Origin: Arthrobacter sp. SW1 | GTDB taxonomy: Bacteria > Actinomycetota > Actinomycetes > Actinomycetales > Micrococcaceae | Direction of reading: 5' to 3' | DNA length: 64,000 bases | Assembly: GCF_001766675.1 (NCBI RefSeq) | Contig: NZ_MJLT01000067.1 | Location: 45,112 to 109,111, forward strand | In this document: in pieces, positions 26,146 through 35,275 of the stretch | How positions within the stretch are numbered: position 1 is the stretch's first letter | Layout of the letters: each line of letters starts with the position of its first letter | Translations under genes and position numbers: made by a program | Notes under the pieces: model-generated | The model's database searches: none | Told to the model about the DNA's origin: nothing | What the model saw: only the letters and a program-made list of their open reading frames with translations

Positions 26146-27948
26146 TTACTGGGCTAGCTTCAACCCGCCCCAGCCCGTGGCCACCGTGGTGAAGGTGCTG
26201 AGCTTGCCGCTGCCAAGGTCCCAGTATTCGACCTTGCCGTCCGCTGTGAGGCCCGCGATGCCCGTTGAATTCAGCGCGGTGACATCCCGCAGGGAGCGCA
26301 GGCCGCTGTAGTCGGTCCATCCCGTCCCCACCACCGGGCGGGTCTCGGCCTTCGGTGCCGGGAGGCCGCTGCCGCGGTAGAGGCGGAGGTAGCCGTTGCT
26401 CTCGACCGCGAGCAGGTCCTGGAGGCCGTCGGCGTCGTAATCAACCATGGCGAGGCGCCGGGCCGGAACGGTCATGCCCAGGCTGCTCGCCGCGCCGATC
26501 GCCTGCAATCCCAGGTTCCGGTAGAAGAAGAGCTGGCCTGTTGAGTTGGTGGCCAGGACCTGCGGCAGGCGGTTGCTGCCGCACCAGGTGCCGACCGCCA
26601 TGGTCATGTTCTGCCAGCCGGTGCCGCCCAGCTGCACGGCCGGCTTGAAGCCGCCGCCCACCAGGCCGGGGTAGACCAGCAGCCTGCCGTCCAGCTGCTG
26701 GGCCACCACGTCGAAGACGCCGTCCCGGTCCCAGTCCGCCACGAACAGTTCCTTGGCGCCGGTGAAACCCTTGCCCACGGTGCGCGCAGCACCGAACTTG
26801 CCGCCGCCGAGCGCAGGGTAGTCACGCAGGGTGCCGTAAGGATCGACCGCGACGAGGTCGCCCGCGCTGCGGATGGCCGCGTTCGCCAGGTTCAGCGTGG
26901 GCGGCTGGTGCCTGGCGATCGGGTCGCAGAGGCTCGCGGCCGGTGGGGTGGGCGGCTTCGGCGCGGTGCTGCCGCCGGGGCTGGAGACCGTGCCGGCCGG
27001 GAGCGTGCTGTAGCCGAAGAGGTTCACCACCCCCCACATGGTGTAGCGGTTGGGGGTGGTCTGCCAGTTGCCGTCCGTGAAGGTGATCCCGACGCCGATC
27101 ACGTTGAAGCGCGGATCCCGCAGCATGGCGTCGTGGGCGGGTGAGCCCTTCCACCAGTCCACCAGCTTGGCAGCGTCCCGGTCCCAGCGGACGGCGATCA
27201 CCTCGCCGGCACCGCGGTCCGGGTTGAGGGCGCGCGGGTCCGTCCAGAAGTTGGCCCGGTGCTCGATGACCTCGCGCGTGGCGATGTTGTCCGACCAGTC
27301 CTGCGCCAGCGAAGCCACCGTGGCGTGGTACTTCACCGGGGTCAGGCCCAGGGAGGCCCGGTATTTGTTAATGGCGTTGAAGACGGCGAGGACCGCGGCG
27401 GAGTTGTCGTCCTTCACGAGGGCTGCGGGGGCGAGGGCGCTGGGGGCGAGGGCCGCGCTGTCGGTGCGGAAGGCTTCCGTCGGGCCGCTTGCCTTCGGGG
27501 CCGTCTTTGCCGTCGCGGCGGGCAGCGGATCAGGCCCCCAGAGCGGCGGAATGCTCGGGACCTCCGGCGGCGTGCCGGCCGGCGAGGTGGGCTTGGGCGG
27601 CGTGGGTGCGAGCGGCTTGGGGACCGGCAGCGGGGCCGGCAGGGCCGGAGTTGGAGTGCCCGACGCCGGAGCGTCCGTGGGTGCCGAGCCCGCCGTGGGG
27701 GCCGGGGTGGCTGGGCGGGACGGTGCCTGTGTGGCCGAAGGCGACGGAGTGGCGGACGCCGAAGGCGACGGGGCCGCGGACGCCGCCGGCAGGGAAGGTG
27801 CCAACGCGGAAGGTGCGGGCACCGCAGAGGGGCTTGCCGCCGTCGTCGGCTGCTTCTCCTGGAAAGCCGCCGGGGAGGACGCTCCCACGGCGGAGGTGGC
27901 GATCAGGCATGCCAGAATGGCGGCCCCAGCTGCCGCTGTTCGTTTCAC
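26146..27948 (-). CDS. Secreted CAP/SCP-domain protein with FG-GAP/VCBS-like repeats
   Basis: A 600-residue exported protein. The signal peptide (residues 1-24) is followed by about 150 residues of Ala/Pro/Ser/Thr linker. A CAP (SCP/PR-1) domain spans roughly residues 200-320: the substituted cavity motifs are [24 protein letters not shown] and [20 protein letters not shown], with a final [10 protein letters not shown] strand. The last 250 residues carry propeller repeats with D-x-D-x-D-G loops ([32 protein letters not shown]). CAP domains in bacteria bind lipids or act at the wall; the exact role is unknown. It shares its repeat module with the M15 peptidase on the same strand. Confidence 0.88.
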   Translation of the reverse strand: MKRTAAAGAAILACLIATSAVGASSPAAFQEKQPTTAASPSAVPAPSALAPSLPAASAAPSPSASATPSPSATQAPSRPATPAPTAGSAPTDAPASGTPTPALPAPLPVPKPLAPTPPKPTSPAGTPPEVPSIPPLWGPDPLPAATAKTAPKASGPTEAFRTDSAALAPSALAPAALVKDDNSAAVLAVFNAINKYRASLGLTPVKYHATVASLAQDWSDNIATREVIEHRANFWTDPRALNPDRGAGEVIAVRWDRDAAKLVDWWKGSPAHDAMLRDPRFNVIGVGITFTDGNWQTTPNRYTMWGVVNLFGYSTLPAGTVSSPGGSTAPKPPTPPAASLCDPIARHQPPTLNLANAAIRSAGDLVAVDPYGTLRDYPALGGGKFGAARTVGKGFTGAKELFVADWDRDGVFDVVAQQLDGRLLVYPGLVGGGFKPAVQLGGTGWQNMTMAVGTWCGSNRLPQVLATNSTGQLFFYRNLGLQAIGAASSLGMTVPARRLAMVDYDADGLQDLLAVESNGYLRLYRGSGLPAPKAETRPVVGTGWTDYSGLRSLRDVTALNSTGIAGLTADGKVEYWDLGSGKLSTFTTVATGWGGLKLAQ

Positions 27949-28066
27949 TATTCACCAGCTCGCGTCGTGCCACCCAGCAAGGCAGCGGCGGATTACGGTC
28001 CCGGACTATAGTCGCAGACTTGCGCGCACGCCATGGCTCCTTCGTTCCTGCGGTATTTTTGATGCT

Positions 28067-28642
28067 GTGCTGATCTCTGACCGTGACATTCGTGCCGAAA
28101 TCGATTCCCGACGCATCGTCCTGGAACCGTACGACCCCGCCATGGTCCAGCCATCGTCCGTGGACGTGCGGATCGACCGCTTCTTCAGGCTGTTCGACAA
28201 CCACAAGTACGCGCACATCGACCCCTCCGAGGAGCAGCCCGAGCTGACCCGCCTGGTGGAGGTCGAAGGCGACGAACCGTTCATCCTGCACCCCGGCGAA
28301 TTCGTGCTTGGCTCCACCTACGAGACCGTGAGCCTGCCGGACGACATCGCCGCACGCCTCGAAGGCAAGTCCTCCCTGGGCCGCCTCGGCCTGTTGACCC
28401 ACTCCACCGCGGGCTTCATCGACCCCGGTTTCTCCGGCCACGTGACCCTTGAGCTGTCCAATGTGGCCACCCTGCCCATCAAGCTGTGGCCCGGCATGAA
28501 GATCGGCCAGCTCTGCTTCTTCCGCCTCAGCTCCGCCGCCGAACACCCCTACGGCTCCGGCGAATACGGCAACCGCTACCAGGGCCAGCGCGGGCCCACC
28601 GCGAGCCGCAGCCACCTGAACTTCCACCGGACGGACATCTGA
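28067..28642 (+). CDS. dcd: dCTP deaminase
   Basis: Converts dCTP to dUTP, or directly to dUMP in the bifunctional actinobacterial type, for thymidylate synthesis. The GTG at 28067 gives 191 residues, matching the family. Conserved segments are [21 protein letters not shown], and the active-site block [20 protein letters not shown] with its catalytic Glu (VTLELSN). The C-terminal [11 protein letters not shown] closes over the nucleotide. The next gene starts 3 bp downstream, so the two are likely co-transcribed. Confidence 0.95.
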   Translation: MLISDRDIRAEIDSRRIVLEPYDPAMVQPSSVDVRIDRFFRLFDNHKYAHIDPSEEQPELTRLVEVEGDEPFILHPGEFVLGSTYETVSLPDDIAARLEGKSSLGRLGLLTHSTAGFIDPGFSGHVTLELSNVATLPIKLWPGMKIGQLCFFRLSSAAEHPYGSGEYGNRYQGQRGPTASRSHLNFHRTDI

Positions 28643-28644
28643 GC

Positions 28645-29538
28645 GTGGCTTCCCTGACTGTCCTGGACGGCGGTATGGGCCGTGAACTCGCCCGCCGCGG
28701 CGCACCTTTCCGGCAGCCGGAATGGTCCGCGCTTGCCCTGATGGAAGCGCCGGAGCACGTCCAGGCCGTCCACGAAGACTTCATCGCTGGCGGCGCCCGT
28801 GTCATCACGAGCAACAGCTACGCCGTGGTTCCCTTCCACATCGGCGAGGAGCGCTTCGCCGCGGATGCCCGCACCCTGGCCTCCCGGGCCGGCCGCCTGG
28901 CCCGTGCCGCCGCGGACTCTTCCGGGCACAGCGTGCGCGTGGCCGGTTCGCTGCCGCCGCTGTTCGGCTCCTACCGCCCCGACCTGTTCGACGCCGGCCG
29001 TGCCGCCTCCGTTCTTGCGCCTCTGGTGGACGGGCTCGCCCCGCACGTGGACCTGTGGCTGGCCGAAACCCAGAGTTCCATCACCGAAGCGCGGACCATC
29101 CGTGCCGGCCTGCCCGACGACGGCAACCCCTTCTGGCTCTCCCTCACCTTGCGTGACGATTCCGTGGCCGGCCCCGCCGTGCTGCGCTCCGGCGAGACTG
29201 TCGAGGAGGCCGCGGAGGCCGCCGTCGCGATGGGTGCGGAAGCGCTGCTGTTCAACTGCAGCCGCCCGGAAGTCATGGGTGCCGCGCTTTCTGCTGCACG
29301 GTCTGTTGTTGACCGGCTGGGCGCGGAGCTTTCGCTGGGCGTGTACGCGAATGCCTTCCCGCCGCAGCCCGAGGACGCCACCGCCAACGACGGCCTGGAC
29401 GAACTCCGCGAAGACCTCGATCCCGCCGGGTACCTGCAGTGGGCCGCGGCGTGGCGTGAGCAGGGCGCGGACATCATCGGCGGCTGCTGCGGCATCGGCC
29501 CGGAGCACATTGCGGCGCTGAGCAGGGAACTGCACTAG
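28645..29538 (+). CDS. Homocysteine S-methyltransferase family protein
   Basis: A 297-residue zinc enzyme of the MmuM/BHMT type, transferring a methyl group from S-methylmethionine or a betaine to homocysteine to form methionine. The GTG start lies 2 bp after the dcd stop. Zinc ligands are the Cys in LLFNCSRPE and the Cys pair in IIGGCCGIGPEH. The barrel start VLDGGMGREL and ITSNSYAVVPFHI are typical. The methyl donor is not determinable. Co-transcription with dcd is likely but functionally unexplained. Confidence 0.88.
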   Translation: MASLTVLDGGMGRELARRGAPFRQPEWSALALMEAPEHVQAVHEDFIAGGARVITSNSYAVVPFHIGEERFAADARTLASRAGRLARAAADSSGHSVRVAGSLPPLFGSYRPDLFDAGRAASVLAPLVDGLAPHVDLWLAETQSSITEARTIRAGLPDDGNPFWLSLTLRDDSVAGPAVLRSGETVEEAAEAAVAMGAEALLFNCSRPEVMGAALSAARSVVDRLGAELSLGVYANAFPPQPEDATANDGLDELREDLDPAGYLQWAAAWREQGADIIGGCCGIGPEHIAALSRELH

Positions 29539-29628
29539 GCAAGGAGCCGGGCCGGCATTTTGAATCGGCCTGAGACGAAATGCCGTCCGCGTGACATATG
29601 CAGGTGTAACCATACAGACGGGGGCGCC

Positions 29629-30198
29629 ATGGATATCCAGCGGACGGATCCAGATGCCTCTTTGTCTCAGCGCGGTGCTGTCTCCGATGCTGCACTATTG
29701 GAACGGATCATCACCCGTAACCAAGGGGCGCTTGGCGAAATCTACGACAGGCACAGCCGGCCCGTAGCCTGGCTGGCACATTCCCTGGTCCCTGCCCATT
29801 TTGTTGACGATGTCCTCCAGGCAACGTTCCTCACGCTCTGGGACAAAGCGGACCGCATAGACCTCGGAGACTCGTTGCTGCCCTGGCTCATGGGAACTTG
29901 CCGGATGCACTGCAAGGCGGTCCTGCGAAAAGAGAGCCGGCACCATCACGAGGCGACGGTGCCCGAGCAGGCCGGCGGAAACGTTGAGGACGAGGCGCTG
30001 CAACGCCAACTGCTCGATGCGATCGACAGACATGTCGCCGGCCTCAGCGAACTGGACCGCCAGATCTACCGGCTGTGCATCCACGAAGACCTCAGCTACA
30101 GCGCCGCGGCGCAGCAGCTTGGCATTACTCCGTCCGCACTCCGCAACCGCCTCTCCAGGCTGCGCGGCGGTATCCGCCGCCTCTTCGGCGGACATTGA
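29629..30198 (+). CDS. RNA polymerase sigma factor, ECF type
   Basis: A 189-residue ECF sigma factor. Region 2 (about residues 25-95) includes AFVDD-like HFVDDVLQATFLTLWDKADR and WLMGTCRMHCKAVLRKE; region 4 (about 130-189) carries the HTH LSYSAAAQQLGITPSALRNRLSRLR. The ATG at 29629 follows a G-rich site; an earlier ATG in frame lacks one. The next gene, 12 bp on, encodes a single-pass membrane protein likely to be its partner. Confidence 0.9.
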   Translation: MDIQRTDPDASLSQRGAVSDAALLERIITRNQGALGEIYDRHSRPVAWLAHSLVPAHFVDDVLQATFLTLWDKADRIDLGDSLLPWLMGTCRMHCKAVLRKESRHHHEATVPEQAGGNVEDEALQRQLLDAIDRHVAGLSELDRQIYRLCIHEDLSYSAAAQQLGITPSALRNRLSRLRGGIRRLFGGH

Positions 30199-30210
30199 AA
30201 GGACAGGGAC

Positions 30211-31068
30211 ATGAACACCCCTCCAGACCCCGCGGTGCCGACTGCCGCAGACCTTGCCCGGAACAGGTCGCAGCTCCTGGGTGTGCTCGGGCACCGTGCT
30301 GCTGTTCGGCGTCGGCGTCAGATCGCCGCGGGGGTCGCTGCCGCAGCGGTGCTGCTCGGCGGCGCGACGGCGAGTGTTCTTGCTTTGGGTGCGCCGCCAG
30401 CAGTGCTTTCCGAGCCTGTTGCCCAGGAGCCGGGCCGGCAGCCCGGACCGCCAGGAACGGTGCCGCCCTACGACGCGTACGCGCGCATCCCGGAAAGCGA
30501 CATCGAGCGCCTTCCTGGCGGGGTACATGACGACATTCTGTGGGATGCCCGGAACCCGTACTACGGCTACGACACACTCCCGGTCGTGGCCCGGGTGCAT
30601 ATTGACTCGATCGACGGCGGGCGGACTTTCAGCCCGATCTCCGGGCAGTACGTCTTCCCTGAGACGGTAGGGAAGATGACCGTCCTTGAGGCCTACAAAG
30701 GCGGTCTCAGGCCGGGCACGCAGGCGAACTATTCACGGCTCGGGGGAATCGTGGCTTTCGATGAGTACTGGAAAAGCTTGAACCCGCAGCAGCAGGACAA
30801 GATGCTCCATATGAACGGCGGGAAGATGCCGGCTCACAGCAAGTATGTCCAGGAGAAATTCATGGACGACATCGACATTGAAGCGGGCAAGGAGTACCTC
30901 GTTTTCCTTCAGCCACAGTCGTCCAAGGACGGCACGCACCGGGAATACGTCATCACCGGGCTCCAGTTCGGGCTCAGGGAAGTCAAGGGATCCGGAGACG
31001 GGACGCTCGTCCTGAACAACGTCACCGAGGAGTGGGAGAGTCTGGGTAGGGTTGTCAGGCTGCCCTAG
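30211..31068 (+). CDS. Single-pass membrane protein, probable sigma-factor partner
   Basis: A 285-residue protein with a cytoplasmic tail of about 40 residues, one helix (IAAGVAAAAVLLGGATASVL) and a large external domain. The ribosome binding site AAAGGACAGGG precedes the ATG. The external part is not a known enzyme; it has beta-like segments (VGKMTVLEAYKGGL; GKEYLVFLQPQS). Position right after an ECF sigma gene and topology suggest an anti-sigma or signal-transducing role, but no zinc-binding anti-sigma motif is seen in the tail. Confidence 0.75.
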   Translation: MNTPPDPAVPTAADLARNRSQLLGVLGHRAAVRRRRQIAAGVAAAAVLLGGATASVLALGAPPAVLSEPVAQEPGRQPGPPGTVPPYDAYARIPESDIERLPGGVHDDILWDARNPYYGYDTLPVVARVHIDSIDGGRTFSPISGQYVFPETVGKMTVLEAYKGGLRPGTQANYSRLGGIVAFDEYWKSLNPQQQDKMLHMNGGKMPAHSKYVQEKFMDDIDIEAGKEYLVFLQPQSSKDGTHREYVITGLQFGLREVKGSGDGTLVLNNVTEEWESLGRVVRLP

Positions 31069-31167
31069 CTATGCCGAGCTCGCGGGAACGCTGCGGGGTC
31101 GCCGGATGGTTCCGGCGAGCTGGCAGCATTCCGGCGATTTCGGCGCCGGGCCGGGGTGCTGAACCCC

Positions 31168-32349
31168 TTACCGCCCCGCCAGCGCCGGCTTCGGTTTGCG
31201 GACCGCCTTCACCACCGGTTCCACGAAGCGCGCCGCGAGCGGACCGATGACGGCCATCAGCAGCACATAGGCCGTGGCCAGCGCCGCCAGCTCCCGCGGC
31301 ACCGCCCCCGAGGTCACGGCCAGGCCGGCGATGACGATCGAGAACTCACCGCGGGCAATCAGTGCGGCCCCGGCACGGAAGCGGCCGGGCATGGCGATGC
31401 CCGCCTGTTTTGCCGCCCAGATGCCCGTGAGCATTTTGGTGGCCGCGGTGACAACGGCCAGCAGCAGGGCGAAGAGCAACACCGGCGGGATGGTGGACGG
31501 GTCCGTGTTGAGTCCGAAAGCCACGAAGAAGATCGCGGCGAACAGGTCCCGCAAGGGCTCCAGGATCCGGGTGGCGTTGTGGGCCGTGGCGCCGGAAATC
31601 GCGATGCCCAGCATGAACGCGCCCACGGCGGCGGAGACCTGCAGGGCCGAGGCGATGCCTGCCACCAGCAGGGCCAGGCCCAGGACGTTGAGCAGGAAGA
31701 CCTCGGAATTTTCGCTGTGCACGGCCTGGGACACCCGGTGCCCGTGCTTGAGCGCCACTACCAGGACCAGCGTGATGACGGCCAAGGCGATGCCCACGGT
31801 CTGCAGCCCGCCCAGGAAGCCGACGCCGGCCAGGATCGCGGTGAGGATCGGCAGGTAGATGGCCATCGTGAGGTCTTCGAACACCAGGATGGCCAGGACA
31901 ACAGGAGTTTCGCGGTTACCAATGCGGCCGAGGTCCGTGATGACCTTGGCCGCGATTCCCGACGAGGAAATATAGGTGACGCCGCCCATGACGATGGCGC
32001 CCACCACGCCCCACCCCAGGAGCAGGGCAACCCCGGCGCCGGGCGCGAAATTGAGCACGAGGTCCATGACGCCGGCCTGCCAGGAACGCCGCAGGCCGGT
32101 CACCAGTTCGGACGCCGTATATTCCAGGCCGAGCATCAACAGCAGCAGGATGACGCCGATCTCGCCGGACAGGTGCGCGAACTCGTGCATGCCGTCCAGC
32201 TTGACCAGGCCACCCGCCCCGAAAGCCAGGCCGCCCAGCAGGTACAGCGGGATGGGGGACATGCCGATTTTTCCGGCGAGGCGTGCCAACAGGCCAAGGC
32301 CGAATACCACGGCCCCAAGTTCGATCAGCGCCAGGGCCAAAGGGTCCAT
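31168..32349 (-). CDS. CPA2-type cation:proton antiporter, KhtU-like
   Basis: A 393-residue membrane protein with about twelve hydrophobic helices (LGGLAFGAGG near the start; LLMLGLEYTASELV; ISSSGIAAKVITDLGRIGNRE, a core ion-binding region). The C-terminus lacks a TrkA-N domain. A separate TrkA-C-type subunit is encoded 5 bp upstream, so together they resemble the B. subtilis KhtTU potassium/proton antiporter, which expels K+ under alkaline or electrophile stress. Confidence 0.88.
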   Translation of the reverse strand: MDPLALALIELGAVVFGLGLLARLAGKIGMSPIPLYLLGGLAFGAGGLVKLDGMHEFAHLSGEIGVILLLLMLGLEYTASELVTGLRRSWQAGVMDLVLNFAPGAGVALLLGWGVVGAIVMGGVTYISSSGIAAKVITDLGRIGNRETPVVLAILVFEDLTMAIYLPILTAILAGVGFLGGLQTVGIALAVITLVLVVALKHGHRVSQAVHSENSEVFLLNVLGLALLVAGIASALQVSAAVGAFMLGIAISGATAHNATRILEPLRDLFAAIFFVAFGLNTDPSTIPPVLLFALLLAVVTAATKMLTGIWAAKQAGIAMPGRFRAGAALIARGEFSIVIAGLAVTSGAVPRELAALATAYVLLMAVIGPLAARFVEPVVKAVRKPKPALAGR

Positions 32350-32354
32350 GGCGG

Positions 32355-32837
32355 TCAGCCGTTGCGGAGGATGGCAGCCGCGGAGTCCAGGCCTTCCTGC
32401 GTGCCGACAGCAACCAGCAGATCACCCACATGGAGCACGACGTCGGGCGCGGGCGAGGGGACAACCTCGCCTTCGCGCATGATCGCCACGATCGACACGC
32501 CACTGCGGGTGCGGATCTGTGCCTTGCCCATGGGCTGGTTCTGGAAGGGGGAGTCGGCCGTGATGGAGAACTGGCGCGTCACGATGCCGGGAATTTCCTT
32601 GTGGGCCTCGGCAAGGCGCATGGCGATGTGCTGGCCGCCCAGGAGGTTTCCCAGGGCGGCGGCTTCGTCAGCAGTCAACGGGATGGATGCCTGGCAGGTA
32701 TCGGGGTCGTCCCAGGTCGAAACAAACAGCTCCGTTTCGCCCTCCCGCAGTTCCACGACGCCGATCCGGCGTCCGGACGCGGTGATGAAGTCCTTGCGGA
32801 CACCCAAGCCGGGAAGTTCGGTCTCATCCACGTTCAT
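32355..32837 (-). CDS. TrkA-C domain regulatory subunit, KhtT-like
   Basis: A 160-residue soluble protein. The N-terminal part (FITASGRRIGVVELREGETEL) resembles KhtT. The C-terminal half is an RCK_C/TrkA-C nucleotide-binding domain (RSGVSIVAIMREGEVVPSPA; LHVGDLLVAVGTQEGLD). In KhtT such domains bind c-di-AMP or respond to pH and gate the partner antiporter. It is the first gene of a two-gene operon with the antiporter, spaced by 5 bp. Confidence 0.88.
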   Translation of the reverse strand: MNVDETELPGLGVRKDFITASGRRIGVVELREGETELFVSTWDDPDTCQASIPLTADEAAALGNLLGGQHIAMRLAEAHKEIPGIVTRQFSITADSPFQNQPMGKAQIRTRSGVSIVAIMREGEVVPSPAPDVVLHVGDLLVAVGTQEGLDSAAAILRNG

Positions 32838-32872
32838 GGAACCACCCTAGTCCTCTTGGCGAGGCGGCGGAA

Positions 32873-33658
32873 TCACACCTCGAGCGGCAGTCCGCGCGCG
32901 GCGTCGTCGTAGTATTCACGGTTCTTCAGGGACGCGGCGGCCGCCTCGTCCAGCACCACGATCGCGTTGGGGTGCCACTGCAGGATCGACGCCGGGCAGG
33001 ACGCGGAGAGCGGACCCTCGACGGCGGCCGCCACGGCATCGGCCTTTGCCGAACCGGTGGCGATGAGCACCAGGCGGCGGGCGTCCATGACGGTGCCCAG
33101 GCCCTGGGTGATGCAGTGCGTGGGAACCTCGGCTTCGGAGGCGAAGAAGCGGGCGTTGTCCCGGCGGGTGCGGGCGGCCAGGCGCTTGACGCGGGTGCGG
33201 GAGGACAAGGAGGACGCCGGCTCGTTGAAGCCCACATGGCCGTTGGCGCCGATGCCCAGGATCTGCACGTCAACGCCCCCGGCGGCGGCGATCGCGGCGT
33301 CGTAGGCGGCCGCTCCTGCTTCGAGTTCTTCAAGGGTGGCGCCGGTGCCGTCCGGGACGTTCAGCCCCTCCAACGGCAGGCCGATCACTTCGCAGACCTC
33401 GCGGATGAGGACCTGGCGGTAGGACTCGGGGTGCGTGGCGGGCAGGCCAACGTATTCGTCCAGCGCGAAGCCCTTGGCGGCGGAGAAGTCGGCGCGGCCG
33501 TCCGAGACCGCGGCGGCGAGCTCGGCGTAGAGGCCGAGCGGCGAGGAGCCCGTGGCGAGGCCGAGGACGGGCGCCTTGCCGGCGGGAAGCCCGGCAAGGA
33601 CGGCCTGGGCGGCGACGGAGGCAGCGGCCTCCGGGTTGGGGGCGACGATGATTTCCAT
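32873..33658 (-). CDS. nagB: Glucosamine-6-phosphate deaminase
   Basis: Converts glucosamine-6-phosphate to fructose-6-phosphate and ammonia. The start at 33658 (MEIIVAPNPEAAA) gives 261 residues, normal for NagB. Signatures include LGLATGSSPLGLYAEL (phosphate loop), FALDEYVGL with the catalytic Asp, ILGIGANGHVGFNEPASS with the His of the catalytic pair, and CITQGLGTVMDARRLVL. It follows the NagZ-like gene by 22 bp and forms an amino-sugar recycling operon with it and the ROK regulator. A deacetylase (NagA) is not in the window. Confidence 0.95.
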   Translation of the reverse strand: MEIIVAPNPEAAASVAAQAVLAGLPAGKAPVLGLATGSSPLGLYAELAAAVSDGRADFSAAKGFALDEYVGLPATHPESYRQVLIREVCEVIGLPLEGLNVPDGTGATLEELEAGAAAYDAAIAAAGGVDVQILGIGANGHVGFNEPASSLSSRTRVKRLAARTRRDNARFFASEAEVPTHCITQGLGTVMDARRLVLIATGSAKADAVAAAVEGPLSASCPASILQWHPNAIVVLDEAAAASLKNREYYDDAARGLPLEV

Positions 33659-33680
33659 GAAGTTCCTTGGCTTGGTTGGG

Positions 33681-35195
33681 TCAGTTGGTCTGTTCGCCGA
33701 GCAGCAGGCCGCAGAGCGCCTGGGACACTCCGAGCGAGGCGCCGTAGGTGACAATGTCTGCGCCGCCGCGCGGCCAGCCGCACTCGACGGCGATCACGGC
33801 GTGCCCTTCCGCGCGCAGCCGGGAGAAAACCGTCCAGAGCGGATGGTCGCCGTCGAGCCCGCGTCCGACGACGGCCACCTTCGCGCCGGCCGGAACCTCA
33901 CCTTCACCGACGACGGCGTCCGTCGCCGCGGCGGGTCCCCACGGCACCTGCCCGACGGCGAAGTTCGCGCCGGTGTCCACCTGCACGATCGCCACGGGTT
34001 CTTCGCGGGCGAGCCACTTTTCCGCGGCGGCGGAGACTTCGAAGGCGTCCCGGATGCGGCCGGCGTCGAGGACCGCGGCTGTTTCTGCGGTGTCCAAGGC
34101 CGGTTGGCCCGGCTTGCTGGAAATGCCGCGCGGGGTGGCCTGGTGGATTTCGGCCGGGCCGGCAGCGGGGAAGCGCTTGGCGAGTCCGGCGACGCGCGCG
34201 GCGGCGTCCGCCAGCCGTTCGAAGCTCACGCGTCCTTCGGCAACTGCTGCAGTGATCGCGGTGAGCGTCTGTTCGTAGAGTTCCGGGCTGGTGTCCGAGC
34301 CGAGGACCAGCAGGTCCGAGCCGGCCAGCAGCGCACGCACGGCGGCTTCCGGGACGCCGGTCTCCGCGGACGCCCCGGCCATGTCCAGGGCGTCGGTGAG
34401 GATGACGCCGTCGAATCCGAGCTCCTCGCGCAGCAGGCCCTGCAGGATCCGGGAGGAGAAGGTGGCCGGGTTCTCCGGGTCCAGGGCCTCCACCAGGATG
34501 TGGCTGGTCATCACCGTGGCGCCCTTGGCCTCCACGAGTGCCCGGAACGGCACCAGCTCACGCGCTTCGAGGACCTCGGCGGAGGCCGTGACCCGGGGGA
34601 GCTCAAGGTGCGAATCGCTGACCGTGCTGCCGTGGCCGGGGAAGTGCTTGGCGCACGACGCCACGCCGGAGTCCTCCAGGCCGCGGATCCAGGCCGCCGT
34701 GTGCCGTGCCACCAGGTCCGGCTCGGCGCCGAAGCTGCGGACGCCGATCACGGGGTTGTCGGCCTCGGAGTTCACGTCGGCGTCAGGGGCAAGGTTGAGG
34801 TTGATGCCCAGGCTGGCGAGTTCCTGGCCGATGGTCGCGGCGCTTGTGGCAGTCAGCGTGACATCGTCCAGGCGGCCCAGCACGGCGTTGCCCGGCTGCG
34901 GCGAACCGGTGAGGTAGTGGAGCCGGGTGACGTCCCCGCCTTCTTCGTCGACGGCGATCAGCGTGTTGGGGGAGTGCGCCCGCAGACCTGCGCACAGGTC
35001 GCGCAACTGCACCGGGGACGCCACATTGGTGCCGTAGAGGCAGACGGCGGCCAGGCCGGCGTCGTACGCGTCAAGGATCCAGACGGGCACGGCGATCCCG
35101 GAGAATCCGGGCATCAAGGTGCCGGCCGCGAGGCGGCGGATCTCTTCGGTGCGCTGTTCCGTTGCAGGGAGGGTGGCGGAATTCAAGGTGCCCAT
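33681..35195 (-). CDS. Glycoside hydrolase family 3, beta-N-acetylglucosaminidase (NagZ-like)
   Basis: A 504-residue, apparently cytoplasmic hydrolase releasing N-acetylglucosamine from chitin or peptidoglycan fragments. The start at 35195 gives the usual N-terminus (AAGTLMPGFSGIAVP). The GH3 barrel shows VDEEGGDVTRL, the NagZ signature KHFPGHGSTVSDSHLELP with its catalytic His/Asp dyad, and the nucleophile region GVILTDALDMAGA. A C-terminal domain of about 150 residues extends past the short NagZ form, as in Gram-positive homologues. It sits between the ROK regulator and nagB. Confidence 0.92.
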   Translation of the reverse strand: MGTLNSATLPATEQRTEEIRRLAAGTLMPGFSGIAVPVWILDAYDAGLAAVCLYGTNVASPVQLRDLCAGLRAHSPNTLIAVDEEGGDVTRLHYLTGSPQPGNAVLGRLDDVTLTATSAATIGQELASLGINLNLAPDADVNSEADNPVIGVRSFGAEPDLVARHTAAWIRGLEDSGVASCAKHFPGHGSTVSDSHLELPRVTASAEVLEARELVPFRALVEAKGATVMTSHILVEALDPENPATFSSRILQGLLREELGFDGVILTDALDMAGASAETGVPEAAVRALLAGSDLLVLGSDTSPELYEQTLTAITAAVAEGRVSFERLADAAARVAGLAKRFPAAGPAEIHQATPRGISSKPGQPALDTAETAAVLDAGRIRDAFEVSAAAEKWLAREEPVAIVQVDTGANFAVGQVPWGPAAATDAVVGEGEVPAGAKVAVVGRGLDGDHPLWTVFSRLRAEGHAVIAVECGWPRGGADIVTYGASLGVSQALCGLLLGEQTN

Positions 35196-35275
35196 GGCTT
35201 GGCTCTTTCGGACGACATTGTGCGGGGCGGTAAGGCGGGGCTCCGGCTTGGAGTCCCTCGGAGAGGGGGCGCGGT

